Assembly (NCBI RefSeq): GCF_001518015.1
Contig: NZ_LPUY01000076.1
Location: forward strand, 1 to 54,194
DNA: 54,194 bases
Origin: Tritonibacter horizontis
GTDB taxonomy: Bacteria > Pseudomonadota > Alphaproteobacteria > Rhodobacterales > Rhodobacteraceae
Direction: 5' to 3'
The notes below the pieces were generated by a model. The model was given only the letters and a program-made list of their open reading frames with translations, was not told where the DNA came from and made no database searches. Below are positions 34,888-44,495 of the stretch, one piece after another. The number at the start of each line of letters is the position of its first letter. Position 1 is the stretch's first letter. The position numbers and the translations under genes are program-made.

Positions 34888-36437
34888 GCAATCTGAGCCG
34901 TCGCGCCTTCTTTTCGTCCGCTTCCGCCCTGGCGCTGGTGTCGCAAATGGCGCCGCTGCAGGCCGCCGACGCCGCAACCTCTGGCTCGGCCGTGCCCGAG
35001 ACAGAGCCGTTCTCCCGCGCCGAGGTCATCGCCCGTGCCCGCGCCCTGGCCGAACGCCCGTTCAAACCCCGCAGCAAGGTGCCGCAGGACTGGCTGGACA
35101 TGACCTATGACCAGTACCGCTCGATCCAGTTCGATGTGAAAAAGGCGCTCTGGGCCGATACGGACCGAAGCTACAACGTCGATTTCTTCCTGCCCGGTCT
35201 CTACTTCGAACGTCCGGTCCAGCTGCATACCGTGGTTGACGGCACCAGCAGCAACCTGCCCTTTGACATGGACCGGTTCCGCAAACACCCGGAGATCTCG
35301 CCCGAGCTGTCCCGGGACGGCGCGCTTGGCTATTCCGGTTTCCGGCTGCGCACCGATCTGGACGACCCGGATCACCCCGGCAAGAAAACCGAATTCTGCG
35401 TGTTCCAGGGCGCGAGCTATTTCCGCGCCATTGCCAATGGCAACAACTATGGGCTGTCCGCCCGTGGTCTGGCCCTCAAGACCGCCGATCCCGAGGGCGA
35501 GGAGTTCCCGGAATTCGTCAGCTTCTGGCTCGAAGCGCCCGGCCCGCTTCAGGAAAACATGGTGGTTCACGCCCTGATGGACAGCCCTTCGGTGACAGGG
35601 GCCTATCGGTTCGACATCACCCCCGGCAGCCCCTGCTTGATGGAAGTCGAAGCGACGCTTTTTGCCCGCGAGGACCTGCCCCATGCCGGGCTCGCGCCGC
35701 TGACCTCGATGTTCCTGTTCGACGGCACCAACCACCAGCGGTTTGACGATTTCCGTCCCGCCGTGCACGACAGCGACGGGCTTTTGCTGCGCAACGGCAA
35801 TGGCGAGGTCATCTGGCGCCCGCTTGCCAACCCGACCCGGCTGCAGGTCTCCAGCTTTGTCGACACCAACCCTCGCGGCTTTGGCCTCATGCAGCGGACC
35901 CGCAACCTGTCGGATTTTGCCGATCTCGAAGCCCACTACCATCGCCGTCCGTCGCTCTGGGTGGAACCCAAGGGCGATTGGGGTAAAGGCGCGATCACCC
36001 TGGTCGAGATCCCGGCGGACAAGGAAATCTACGACAACATCGTTGCCTATTGGCGCCCCGAAACTCCTTTCGAAGCCGGCGCGCAGATCGACCTGTCCTA
36101 TCGCCTGTCCTGGGGGGACGAACCCGCCCTGGATCTGCCACGGGTGATCGACACCGCCTCGGGGGCCAAGATCTTTGGCGATCCGGGCCGCCTGATGGTG
36201 ATCGACTTCGAAGCGCACCCCCTGTTCGAGGCAGAGCCGGACGCCTTTGACATCCATGTGTCCTCGCCGCATCTGGACACCAGTGCCGGGATCTTGCAAC
36301 GCAACCCGGAAACAGGCGGCATGCGGCTGGCGTTCTCTTTTGATCCCGGCGACCAGACCCATGTGGAACTGCGCGCGCAACTGCGCAAGGACGGTGCCCC
36401 GGCCTCTGAGGTCTGGCTTTATCGGTGGACTGTGTGA
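34884..36437 (+). CDS. opgG: Glucan biosynthesis protein G/D, periplasmic
   Basis: 517 residues. The start MSNLSRRAFFSSASALAL is a twin-arginine signal peptide, as in OpgD; the rest matches the MdoG/OpgG family (FNVDFFLPGLYFERPVQLHTV-like stretch, ASYFRAIANGNNYGLSARGLAL, NHQRFDDFRPAVHDSDGLL). These proteins shape the glucan backbone and branches made by OpgH in the periplasm. The Tat signal suits OpgD, the gene position suits OpgG; the symbol is tentative. The overlap with opgC and with opgH GTGA shows tight coupling. Confidence 0.88.
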   Translation: MSNLSRRAFFSSASALALVSQMAPLQAADAATSGSAVPETEPFSRAEVIARARALAERPFKPRSKVPQDWLDMTYDQYRSIQFDVKKALWADTDRSYNVDFFLPGLYFERPVQLHTVVDGTSSNLPFDMDRFRKHPEISPELSRDGALGYSGFRLRTDLDDPDHPGKKTEFCVFQGASYFRAIANGNNYGLSARGLALKTADPEGEEFPEFVSFWLEAPGPLQENMVVHALMDSPSVTGAYRFDITPGSPCLMEVEATLFAREDLPHAGLAPLTSMFLFDGTNHQRFDDFRPAVHDSDGLLLRNGNGEVIWRPLANPTRLQVSSFVDTNPRGFGLMQRTRNLSDFADLEAHYHRRPSLWVEPKGDWGKGAITLVEIPADKEIYDNIVAYWRPETPFEAGAQIDLSYRLSWGDEPALDLPRVIDTASGAKIFGDPGRLMVIDFEAHPLFEAEPDAFDIHVSSPHLDTSAGILQRNPETGGMRLAFSFDPGDQTHVELRAQLRKDGAPASEVWLYRWTV

Positions 36438-38320
36438 GTAACATGCGCGATTATCTGATCCCCCCGCTCGTCCCCCCGGAGACGCCGCTGGCGATGCCGG
36501 AACAGGACTTCGACTGCCCGTTTCACGACAGCGACGCGCCAGAAGACAGCGCCGCCCATCCCAACGTCGCCATCTGGCGGATCCTTGCGTTTTCGCCTGC
36601 CATGGCGGCGACGCTCGGGCTTGGCTGGGTGATGAAAGGCTGGTTCATGGCTGACGGCATCACGGCACTGGAATGGGTGCTGCTGGTGCTGATCGCCTTC
36701 AACTTCTTCTGGATCACCTTCACCGTCTCCACCGTGCTTCTGGGCTTGTTCAGCCTGTCGCAAACCCGGCCACGGGTTGCACGCGGCCCGCGCAAACCGA
36801 TGCGGGTGGCGCTCCTGGTGCCGGTCTATAACGAGGTGCCCTGGTATGTGCTCGGCAATGCCCGCTCAATGCTGGAAGAGCTGCGCGCGATCGGCGGCAA
36901 ACACCGCTTTGACATGTTTATCCTGTCCGATACCCGCGACCCGGAGATCGCCGCGCAGGAAGAACAAAGCGTCCGCGCGCTTCATGCCGAATTGCCGGAA
37001 GGCATCACCCTTTACTATCGCCGCCGGGCCAAGAATACCGCGCGCAAGGTTGGCAATATCCACGACTGGGTGACCCGCTGGGGCGGTGCCTATGAGGCGA
37101 TGCTGGTGCTGGACGCCGACAGCCTGATGACCGGGCGCGCGATTGTGCGCCTGACCGATGCCCTGTCGCGCGACCCGGCCGCCGGCCTCATCCAGAGCTT
37201 CCCGCAACTCATTGGGGCCCAATCTGTTTTTGGCCGCATGCAACAATTTGCCAATGGCGTCTATGGTCTGGCGCTGGCCGAAGGTCTGGCCCGTTGGACC
37301 GGCCACGAGGGCAACTATTGGGGCCATAATGCGATCATCCGCACCCGGGCCTTTGCCGCCTGTGCCGGCCTGCCGGAACTGCCGACCCTGACGGGCGGCA
37401 CCTCGATCATCATGAGCCACGATTTTGTCGAAGCGGGCCTGTTGCGCCGGGCCGGCTGGCGGGTGCGGTTCCTGCCGCGTATCCGGGGCTCCTACGAGGA
37501 AACGCCTGCCACCCTGATCGACCATATCCAGCGGGACCGCCGCTGGTGCCAGGGCAACCTGCAACACTTGCGCATTCTCGGCACCACCGGGTTTCACGCG
37601 ATGTCGCGTTTCCACCTGGCCCATGGCGCCATCGGCTATCTGATGGCGCCGGTCTGGTTCGCCCTCTTGGTGATCTGGGCGCTGATCGGCCATGACGAGG
37701 GCGGCTCCGTGCTGACCTATTTCTCAGAAACCAACCCGACGCGCCCCTCCTGGCCGGATATGAGCGAGCCGCGCCATGTCGCCGTGATCATCCTGATTTA
37801 CGCGATGCTGCTGCTGCCCAAGGTGCTGTCGGTGGCAGCCCTGCCGCTGACCGGTCGGCGGATCGCCGATTATGGCGGCCTGGGTCAGTTCCTGCTGTCG
37901 ATGCTGACCGAGATCCTGCTGGCGATCCTTTATGCCCCGATCCTGATGATCCAGCAGATGATCGCGGTTCTGCGCACCGTCTTTGGCCTGCAGAAAGGCT
38001 GGGCACCGCAGGCACGCGAAGGCGGCCACTACAGCCTTGCCACCCTGATCCAGTGCCATGCGCTGGAAACCGTCAGCGGCATCGCGCTCTGGGTGGGGGT
38101 CGCCTCCGGGCTGGTGTCGCTCTGGCTGGCGCCAATTGCCCTGTCGCTGGTGCTGGCGGTGCCGCTCTCGGCGCTGTCCAGCCTGCGGTTGCCACGCCGC
38201 TGGATGGGCACGGCAGAGGTGCTGCACGAACCCCAGATCAACCAGGCCGCACGCCACTATCGCCAGCTTTTGCGGCAAAACCTGCAAGGCAGCGCGGCGC
38301 CGGTTCAGGCCGCCGAATAA
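36434..38320 (+). CDS. opgH: Glucans biosynthesis glucosyltransferase OpgH
   Basis: About 628 residues, inner-membrane family 2 glycosyltransferase using UDP-glucose to build the periplasmic glucan chain. Two N-terminal helices come first, then the GT2 domain with ILSDTRDP, LVLDADSLM, and the QxxRW motif IQRDRRWCQGN, followed by about five C-terminal helices. Start taken as GTG 36434, which overlaps the opgG TGA; ATG 36443 is the alternative. Last gene of the opg cluster, with a hairpin at 38343-38369. Confidence 0.93.
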   Translation: MSNMRDYLIPPLVPPETPLAMPEQDFDCPFHDSDAPEDSAAHPNVAIWRILAFSPAMAATLGLGWVMKGWFMADGITALEWVLLVLIAFNFFWITFTVSTVLLGLFSLSQTRPRVARGPRKPMRVALLVPVYNEVPWYVLGNARSMLEELRAIGGKHRFDMFILSDTRDPEIAAQEEQSVRALHAELPEGITLYYRRRAKNTARKVGNIHDWVTRWGGAYEAMLVLDADSLMTGRAIVRLTDALSRDPAAGLIQSFPQLIGAQSVFGRMQQFANGVYGLALAEGLARWTGHEGNYWGHNAIIRTRAFAACAGLPELPTLTGGTSIIMSHDFVEAGLLRRAGWRVRFLPRIRGSYEETPATLIDHIQRDRRWCQGNLQHLRILGTTGFHAMSRFHLAHGAIGYLMAPVWFALLVIWALIGHDEGGSVLTYFSETNPTRPSWPDMSEPRHVAVIILIYAMLLLPKVLSVAALPLTGRRIADYGGLGQFLLSMLTEILLAILYAPILMIQQMIAVLRTVFGLQKGWAPQAREGGHYSLATLIQCHALETVSGIALWVGVASGLVSLWLAPIALSLVLAVPLSALSSLRLPRRWMGTAEVLHEPQINQAARHYRQLLRQNLQGSAAPVQAAE

Positions 38321-38342
38321 CACCCTGTTGACACTGCATTGA

Positions 38343-38369
38343 CACCGGGGGGCTCTGCGCTCCCCGGTG
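38343..38369. terminator. Shared hairpin between opgH and the convergent esterase gene
   Basis: CACCGGGG (38343-38350) pairs with CCCCGGTG (38362-38369), sitting in the 75-bp convergent gap. It probably serves both genes. No long T-run on either strand. Confidence 0.55.
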
Positions 38370-38395
38370 AAAACCGGGGTGCCGTTATGCCAGGA

Positions 38396-39271
38396 TCACT
38401 CGGTGGCAGAGCGCCGCCGCATGGGATCTTCATACCAATCCAAGACCCGATCCGCCCAGCCCGAAGGCACGCCATGGCCACCGGGAAACAGCTCGAATGT
38501 GATCTCCGCCCCAGTCCCGCAGGACCAGCGCCGCAACATCAATGCCCCCGCCTGCCAGATCCGGTCCGGCGCATGCCCGCCGCAGCCCAGGGTCTCGCGC
38601 CACAGCTCCAGCCCCGCCCAGATGTCGCCCTGAATGAACCGCCCGCCGCCGAGGGTCCGGCCCTCCAGCGGAACGGTGCCATCCTTCCAGCCATGACTGT
38701 GGTAGAGTTCGACCGGACCCGCGCAATGCGTCGGCTGCGGCCGCCAGAACCCGCCCGACACCGGCAAATAGGCGGCAAAGGCCTCCGGGTCCTGGCAAGC
38801 GAGATAGTTCACCATAAAGGCCCCGGAGGAAAATCCCGCCAGAACAGAGGATTCGGCGTCGATATCAAAGCGCGCCGCCGCATCTTCCAGCACCGCAGGC
38901 AGAAACGCAAAATCATCGCGTCGCTCAGGATTGCCCGCCAGAAACGTCCAGCTGCGCGTGCCGCTGCCGGGGCGGGGTGCGCCGTCCGGCGCGATCACCG
39001 CATAGCCGCGCGCGGTCAGCGCCGACACCATGCCGGTCATCCGCAACACCCCCGCACCAGACCCGCCGTGCCCGTGCAGGAACATCACCGCCGGGGACGA
39101 ACCGGTGCCGCCGACGCTGTCGCCCGCCGGCAGCACCAGGTGATAGCGGCCACCGATCATCTCGCAGGCCTCTGCCTCAGGTCCGCAGCCCGCCTGCGCG
39201 GCAGCGGGGGCGACCAACATCGCCACTGCGCTGAGGACGGCGGTTGAAAAAATCTCGGGAATAGGTCTCAT
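38396..39271 (-). CDS. Secreted alpha/beta-hydrolase of the LpqC/PHB-depolymerase-like type
   Basis: 291 residues with a signal peptide (about 1-27, cleavage near AQAG). It has an oxyanion-type HGHGGSG at about 66-72, nucleophile S148 in GFSSGA and the catalytic His in GGHGVP near the end. It resembles LpqC polyhydroxybutyrate-depolymerase / feruloyl-esterase-type hydrolases; the substrate is unknown. Start 39271 has GGCGGAGCC directly upstream; an in-frame start at 39310 is less likely. Convergent with opgH. Confidence 0.85.
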   Translation of the reverse strand: MRPIPEIFSTAVLSAVAMLVAPAAAQAGCGPEAEACEMIGGRYHLVLPAGDSVGGTGSSPAVMFLHGHGGSGAGVLRMTGMVSALTARGYAVIAPDGAPRPGSGTRSWTFLAGNPERRDDFAFLPAVLEDAAARFDIDAESSVLAGFSSGAFMVNYLACQDPEAFAAYLPVSGGFWRPQPTHCAGPVELYHSHGWKDGTVPLEGRTLGGGRFIQGDIWAGLELWRETLGCGGHAPDRIWQAGALMLRRWSCGTGAEITFELFPGGHGVPSGWADRVLDWYEDPMRRRSATE

Positions 39272-39616
39272 GGCTCCGCCTGTCGGTTTGAACATGGGCC
39301 GGTCGGCCAAAATCTCGGGCCGCTCTCCCTCATGGCCCCCTCGAACCAGGGGGCGATTGCCCGGACCGTTGTCCGTTTTCTAACACGCATTCCGCGTCCG
39401 TCTGCCCTTGGCGGGGCCGCAGAGCGATCAACATCGCGTGTGCCGCCCACGATTTCGCCAGGTATCGGCGGCTACATTTCGACGCGGCCAACAGGAATTC
39501 CGCAAGATTCTGTCGGGAATGTCTGGAACAGCACCGCAAAATTCCTTAGTCAGCTCTCAGCTTGCAGCCTAATCTCTGCCTTCAAGATCAAACTGCCCGA
39601 CCAGGAGAGTTATGAC
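39272..39616. other. 345-bp intergenic region upstream of mrpAB
   Basis: Contains the divergent promoters of the esterase and the Mrp operon, but no -35/-10 pair could be assigned. An open frame continues from 39332 into mrpAB, but its first 95 codons are not typical of the family, and an AGGAGAG site at 39603-39609 marks the GTG at 39617. No other gene was seen. Confidence 0.5.
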
Positions 39617-42472
39617 GTGTCCCTTTTCTTGATTGCGGCCCTGCCCTTTCTCGGCGCCCTGTTTCCCGCGCTGCTTATTCGTGCCGGCCGCAATGCCAGC
39701 GCGTCCTCTGCCGCTCTGGCCACAGGCCTGGCCTTCATCGGTCTGATGCTGCACGCCCCGGCGATCCTGCGCGGAGACACCGTGCAGGTCGGCATCGACT
39801 GGCTGCCTGCGCTGGGGCTGCATGTGAATTTCTTTCTCGACGGGCTGGGGTTCCTGTTTGCCACCATGATCCTCGGGATCGGGCTGCTGATCATCCTTTA
39901 TGCGCGGTTCTACCTGTCGCGGCAGGACCCGATGGGGCAATTCTACACCTATCTGCTGCTGTTCCAGGGCGCGATGGTTGGTATCGTTCTGTCCGATAAC
40001 ATCCTGCTCTTGCTGATTTTCTGGGAACTGACCTCGCTGTCGTCCTTCCTGCTGATCGGCTATTGGAAACACCTGCCCGAGGGACGTCAGGGCGCGCGCA
40101 TGGCGCTGACCGTCACCGGCATGGGCGGGCTGGCGATGATCGGCGGCATGCTGATCCTTGGCCATATCGCGGGCTCTTATGATATCAGCGTGATCCTGCA
40201 GAACCGCGAGGCGATCCAGTCGTCAGATCTCTACCTGCCCGCTCTGATCCTGATCCTGATCGGCGCCTTTACCAAATCGGCGCAGTTCCCGTTCCACTTC
40301 TGGCTGCCCCATGCGATGGCGGCGCCGACGCCGGTCTCGGCCTATCTGCACTCTGCCACCATGGTGAAGGCGGGGCTTTTCCTGATGGCCCGCCTGTGGC
40401 CGGTGCTGTCGGGCACGCCGGAATGGTTCTATATCGTCGCCACCACCGGGCTGGTGACCATGGTGATCGGCGCGGTGATTGCCCTGTTCAAGGACGACCT
40501 CAAGGCGCTGCTGGCCTTCTCCACCGTGTCGCATCTGGGCCTGATCACCATGCTTCTGGGGTTTGGCACCGAGGCGGCCGCGATTGCCGCCGTGTTCCAC
40601 ATCATCAACCATGCCACGTTCAAGGCGGCGCTATTCATGTCCGCCGGGATCGTCGACCACGAGACCCATACCCGCGACATCAAACGCCTGGGCGGCCTGC
40701 GCCACCTGATGCCGGTCACCTTTGTGATCGCCACCGTGGCGGCCCTGTCGATGGCAGGCATTCCGCCGCTCAACGGCTTCCTGTCCAAGGAAATGATGCT
40801 GGAGGAAGCCTCGCACACCTACTGGCTGCAAAGCCCCTATCTGATCGCCGGGCTTGCGACCCTCGCGGCGGTGTTCTCGGCGGCCTATTCCTTCCGCTAT
40901 ATCGGTCATGTCTTTCTCGGACCCAAGCGCACGGATTACCCGGCCAAGCCCCATGATCCCGGGTTTGGCATGTGGGCCTCGCCGGCGCTGCTGGTGGCGC
41001 TGGTGGTGCTGATCGGGCTGTTCTCGGCCACCATGGTCGGCCCGCTTGTCGATGCTGCCGCAGGTGCCGTGACCCAGGCCCATCCCCATGCCCATCTGAA
41101 GCTTTGGCACGGGGTGACCCCGGCGCTCTATATGTCGATCATCGCGGTGGTTGGCGGTCTGGTCCTGCTGGCCCTGCATGGCCCGCTGGAGCGGATCTGG
41201 ACCGCCCTGCCCCGCCCCGAGGCCAAGGTGATCTTTGATCGCGTCGTCGCGGCGGCCACCACCCTGTCGCAGGGCATCACCGGGCGGCTGCACGACGGAT
41301 CGCTGACCCGCTACGCGCTGATCATGGTCAGCTTTACCATCGCGATTTCCGTCTATGCCTATGCCACCGGCACCATCGGCGCGCCCAGCCGGGCGGTGCA
41401 GGCCATCGGCGTTCTGCCGCTGGTCGTCTGGATCTGCCTGATCGTTGCAACCAGCTGTATCGTGCTGTTCCACCGGCAACGCTTTCTGGCCCTGATCCTG
41501 ATCGGGATCGTCGGCCTGGCCGTGTCGCTGGCCTTCAACTATCTCTCGGCACCGGATCTGGCGCTGACGCAGATCTCGGTCGAGGTGGTGACCATCATCC
41601 TGATGCTGCTGGCGCTGAACTTCCTGCCCAAGGAAACCCCGGCCGAGACCCCGGTCCTGCTGCGGCTGCGCGACGGGGTGATCTCGGTGATTGGCGGGCT
41701 TGGCGTGGGCGGGCTGATCTATGCGCTGATGCTGCGCGATTTCGCTGCACCGTCGATTTCCGAATTCCATCTGGCGAATTCCTACAAGGGCGGCGGCGGC
41801 ACCAATGTGGTCAATGTGATCCTGGTCGATTTCCGCGGCTTTGACACCTTTGGCGAGATCATCGTGCTTGGCATTGCCGCATTGGTGATCTTTGCCCTGA
41901 CCGAAGCGGTGCTGTCGACGCGCGTGCGCGCCTATCTGCTGAACCGCGAACCCGACATGCCCCAGGCAGGCGATACCCATCCGGGGCTGATGGTTGTCGT
42001 GACGCGGATGATGATGCCAGTGGCGCTGATGGTTGCGGCCTATATCTTCTTTCGCGGTCACAACCTGCCGGGCGGTGGTTTCATCGCCGGGCTGGTGGCG
42101 GCGATCGCGGTCATCATGCAATACATGGCTTCTGGTTTTGGCTGGGCGACCGAACGTCAGCGCATCCCCTATCACGGGATCATCGGCTCTGGCGTGCTGA
42201 TCGCGGCGGCGACCGGGCTTGGCGCCTGGTTCAACGGGCAACCCTTCCTGACCTCCGCGTTTGGCTATGTCCATATCGCGCCGCTGGAAGAGTTCGAACT
42301 GGCCACCGCAGCCCTGTTTGATCTGGGCGTATTCCTCGCCGTGGTCGGCGCGGTGATGCTGGCGCTGGAAAGCCTCAGCCGCTTTGCCTGGCAGCCCGGC
42401 ACCGTCACCAAACACGCCATGGACATCAACCCCGCGCGCGAGAGCGCGGCCCAAGACACCAACGAGGTCTGA
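39617..42472 (+). CDS. Monovalent cation/H+ antiporter subunit A fused to subunit B (MrpAB/PhaAB)
   Basis: 951 residues. The N-terminal ~750 residues are MrpA (NuoL-like antiporter helices with HSATMVKAG and LLAFSTVSHLG, and a DUF4040 segment); the C-terminal ~150 residues are MnhB-like (GHNLPGGGFIAGLV, the MrpB signature). Such fusion is usual in alphaproteobacterial Pha/Mrp systems, which exchange Na+ or K+ for H+ for pH and salt tolerance. Start GTG 39617 with AGGAGAG upstream. mrpC begins 2 bp after the stop. Confidence 0.93.
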   Translation: MSLFLIAALPFLGALFPALLIRAGRNASASSAALATGLAFIGLMLHAPAILRGDTVQVGIDWLPALGLHVNFFLDGLGFLFATMILGIGLLIILYARFYLSRQDPMGQFYTYLLLFQGAMVGIVLSDNILLLLIFWELTSLSSFLLIGYWKHLPEGRQGARMALTVTGMGGLAMIGGMLILGHIAGSYDISVILQNREAIQSSDLYLPALILILIGAFTKSAQFPFHFWLPHAMAAPTPVSAYLHSATMVKAGLFLMARLWPVLSGTPEWFYIVATTGLVTMVIGAVIALFKDDLKALLAFSTVSHLGLITMLLGFGTEAAAIAAVFHIINHATFKAALFMSAGIVDHETHTRDIKRLGGLRHLMPVTFVIATVAALSMAGIPPLNGFLSKEMMLEEASHTYWLQSPYLIAGLATLAAVFSAAYSFRYIGHVFLGPKRTDYPAKPHDPGFGMWASPALLVALVVLIGLFSATMVGPLVDAAAGAVTQAHPHAHLKLWHGVTPALYMSIIAVVGGLVLLALHGPLERIWTALPRPEAKVIFDRVVAAATTLSQGITGRLHDGSLTRYALIMVSFTIAISVYAYATGTIGAPSRAVQAIGVLPLVVWICLIVATSCIVLFHRQRFLALILIGIVGLAVSLAFNYLSAPDLALTQISVEVVTIILMLLALNFLPKETPAETPVLLRLRDGVISVIGGLGVGGLIYALMLRDFAAPSISEFHLANSYKGGGGTNVVNVILVDFRGFDTFGEIIVLGIAALVIFALTEAVLSTRVRAYLLNREPDMPQAGDTHPGLMVVVTRMMMPVALMVAAYIFFRGHNLPGGGFIAGLVAAIAVIMQYMASGFGWATERQRIPYHGIIGSGVLIAAATGLGAWFNGQPFLTSAFGYVHIAPLEEFELATAALFDLGVFLAVVGAVMLALESLSRFAWQPGTVTKHAMDINPARESAAQDTNEV

Positions 42473-42474
42473 GC

Positions 42475-42828
42475 ATGGAATTTCTTGTCGCGTCGGCCGT
42501 CGGCCTACTGACCGCTGCCGGGATCTACCTGATCCTGCGGCGGCGCACGTTTCCGGTGATCCTTGGCACCTCGCTCCTGTCTTATGCGGTGAACGTGTTT
42601 CTGTTTGCCACCGGGCGACTGGTCACCAACGCACCGCCGATCCTGAACAAATACGCCGATGTGCCCTATACCGACCCGCTGCCGCAGGCGCTGGTGCTGA
42701 CGGCCATCGTGATCTCTTTCGGGATGACGGCCGTTGTGGTGATGGTGGCGCTCGGCGCCTATCTCAGCGCCAAGGATGACCGCATCAACATGGACGACAC
42801 CCCAGCCACCCCGGGAGAGGACGCATGA
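42475..42828 (+). CDS. Cation/H+ antiporter subunit C
   Basis: 117 residues, NuoK-like, with three membrane helices. The family stretch GIYLILRRRTFPVILG is near the N-terminus, and TDPLPQALVLTAIVISFG with the MrpC signature lies near 65-83. It has a hydrophilic tail. ATGA overlap with mrpD. Confidence 0.93.
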   Translation: MEFLVASAVGLLTAAGIYLILRRRTFPVILGTSLLSYAVNVFLFATGRLVTNAPPILNKYADVPYTDPLPQALVLTAIVISFGMTAVVVMVALGAYLSAKDDRINMDDTPATPGEDA

Positions 42829-44495
42829 ACCATTTGCTGATTGCGCCCATCGTGCTGCCCGCGCTGGTGGCGCCCTTCATCATCATGACCCTGCGGTTCC
42901 ACATCGACCTGCAGCGGATCTTTTCGATTGCCTCCAACGTCCTGCTGGTTGCCATCGCCCTGGCCCTTGCGGTGCAGGCAGCGGATGGCACCGTGCAGGT
43001 TTACGAATTGGGGGACTGGCAGGCTCCGTTTGGCATCGTGCTGGTGCTGGACCGGCTCTCGGCCATGATGGTGCTCTTGACGACGCTGCTGGCGCTTGCG
43101 GTCAACCTCTATGCGGTCGGCAGCAACTGGGACGCACGCGGGCAGAATTTCCACCCCCTGTACCAGTTTCAGCTGATGGGCATCATTGGGGCATTTCTGA
43201 CCGGTGACGCCTTCAACCTGTTCGTGTTCTTCGAAGTGCTGCTGATCGCCTCCTACGGGCTGATGATCCATGCCGGCGGCACCCGGCGGTTTCAGGCCGG
43301 GGTGCAATATGTGGTCTACAACCTGCTCGGCTCCACCCTGTTCCTGTTTGCGCTCGGCACCATCTATTCGGTCACCGGCACCCTCAACATGGCCGATCTG
43401 GCGCTGCGCGTGGCCGAGCTTCCGGTCGAAGACAGCGCCCTGATCCGGGTCGGTGCGGTGATGCTGCTGCTGGTCTTTGCGATCAAGGCCTCCCTGTTGC
43501 CGCTGCATTTCTGGCTGCCGGCCTCCTATGCCCATGCCCCGGCGCCGGTGGCGGCGCTGTTTGCGATCATGACCAAGGTCGGCGCCTATGCGATCCTGCG
43601 GATGTTCACGCTTGTTTTCGGCCCCGATGTTGCGGTGGTCTCCGGTCTGGTGGGCGATTGGCTGCTGCCTGCTGCCCTGCTGACCGTTGCGGTGGGCGCC
43701 ATCGGCGTCCTTGGCGCGCGTGAAATCGGGCGCTTGATGTCCTTTGGCGCGATCACCTCGGTCGGCACGCTGCTGACCGCGATTGCCCTGTTCACCCCCG
43801 AGGCCACGGCGGCCGCGCTTTATTACACGGTGCATTCCACGCTTGCCGCGGCGGCGTTGTTCCTGGTGGCCGACATGGTCCGCGAACGTCAGGGCGGTGC
43901 CATTTCCGCAAGGCCGGTCATGGCGCAAAGCGGCCTGATCTCGGTGCTGTTCTTCGTGGCAGCCATCGCCACCGCAGGCATGCCGCCCTTGTCGGGGTTC
44001 CTGGGCAAGCTGCTGATCCTTGATGCCGCGCGAACCTCCGCGTTGTCGGTCTGGATCTGGGCCGTGATCCTGGCCAGCTCGCTCGTCACCATCATGGGGT
44101 TTGCCCGTGCCGGCACGCTGATCTTCTGGAAATCCCACGGGCTGAGCACCGATGACACCCAGACCACGCCCGAGGGCGACGCCGACGCCGCCCCGTCAGA
44201 GGAGGACCAGAATGCAGCGCCGGTGACACCGCGTCCCGCCGCCCTGCCCTTTGTCGCCCTCTTCGCCCTCCTGGCCGGGCTGGTCGCGCTCACCGTCTTT
44301 GCCGGTCCGATGAGCCGCTACACCACCGCCACGGCCCAGGATCTGTTTGCGCCACAAGCCTATATCGAAACCGTTCTGGCCAATCGCGACCGCCCGGTCA
44401 CCGATGCGCCCTACGAGACAACGGCAGAACACAAGGCCGACGATCACAGCGCCGACAGCCACGGTGACGACACCGCAACCGAGGAGAGCCACTGA
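42825..44495 (+). CDS. Cation/H+ antiporter subunit D with acidic insert and His/Asp-rich tail
   Basis: 556 residues, NuoM/N-like, about 14 helices. The conserved quinone-antiporter motif region DAFNLFVFFEVLLIASYGLM and HFWLPASYAHAPAPVAALF are present. Usual MrpD length is near 500; the extra length lies in an acidic hydrophilic stretch around 445-470 (DTQTTPEGDADAAPSEED) and a His/Asp/Glu-rich C-terminal tail (about 530-556). These may bind cations or simply be loops. ATG overlaps mrpC, and its stop overlaps mrpE. Confidence 0.92.
   Translation: MNHLLIAPIVLPALVAPFIIMTLRFHIDLQRIFSIASNVLLVAIALALAVQAADGTVQVYELGDWQAPFGIVLVLDRLSAMMVLLTTLLALAVNLYAVGSNWDARGQNFHPLYQFQLMGIIGAFLTGDAFNLFVFFEVLLIASYGLMIHAGGTRRFQAGVQYVVYNLLGSTLFLFALGTIYSVTGTLNMADLALRVAELPVEDSALIRVGAVMLLLVFAIKASLLPLHFWLPASYAHAPAPVAALFAIMTKVGAYAILRMFTLVFGPDVAVVSGLVGDWLLPAALLTVAVGAIGVLGAREIGRLMSFGAITSVGTLLTAIALFTPEATAAALYYTVHSTLAAAALFLVADMVRERQGGAISARPVMAQSGLISVLFFVAAIATAGMPPLSGFLGKLLILDAARTSALSVWIWAVILASSLVTIMGFARAGTLIFWKSHGLSTDDTQTTPEGDADAAPSEEDQNAAPVTPRPAALPFVALFALLAGLVALTVFAGPMSRYTTATAQDLFAPQAYIETVLANRDRPVTDAPYETTAEHKADDHSADSHGDDTATEESH

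Noticed and set aside
33364-34977. A 537-codon minus-strand frame across opgC
   Set aside because: Antisense shadow of a high-GC membrane-protein gene; low-complexity Arg/Gly/His composition.
38328-38345. TTGACAC repeated 11 bp apart after opgH, looking like two -35 boxes
   Set aside because: It lies in a convergent gap with no plus-strand gene to serve; probably chance.
39332-39616. Ninety-five extra N-terminal codons of MrpAB
   Set aside because: The residues do not resemble MrpA, and an AGGAGAG site directly ahead of GTG 39617 gives the expected membrane-helix start.
40631-42454. A 607-codon minus-strand frame across mrpAB
   Set aside because: Antisense shadow; His/Gln/Asp-rich sequence typical of the reverse of hydrophobic codons at high GC.
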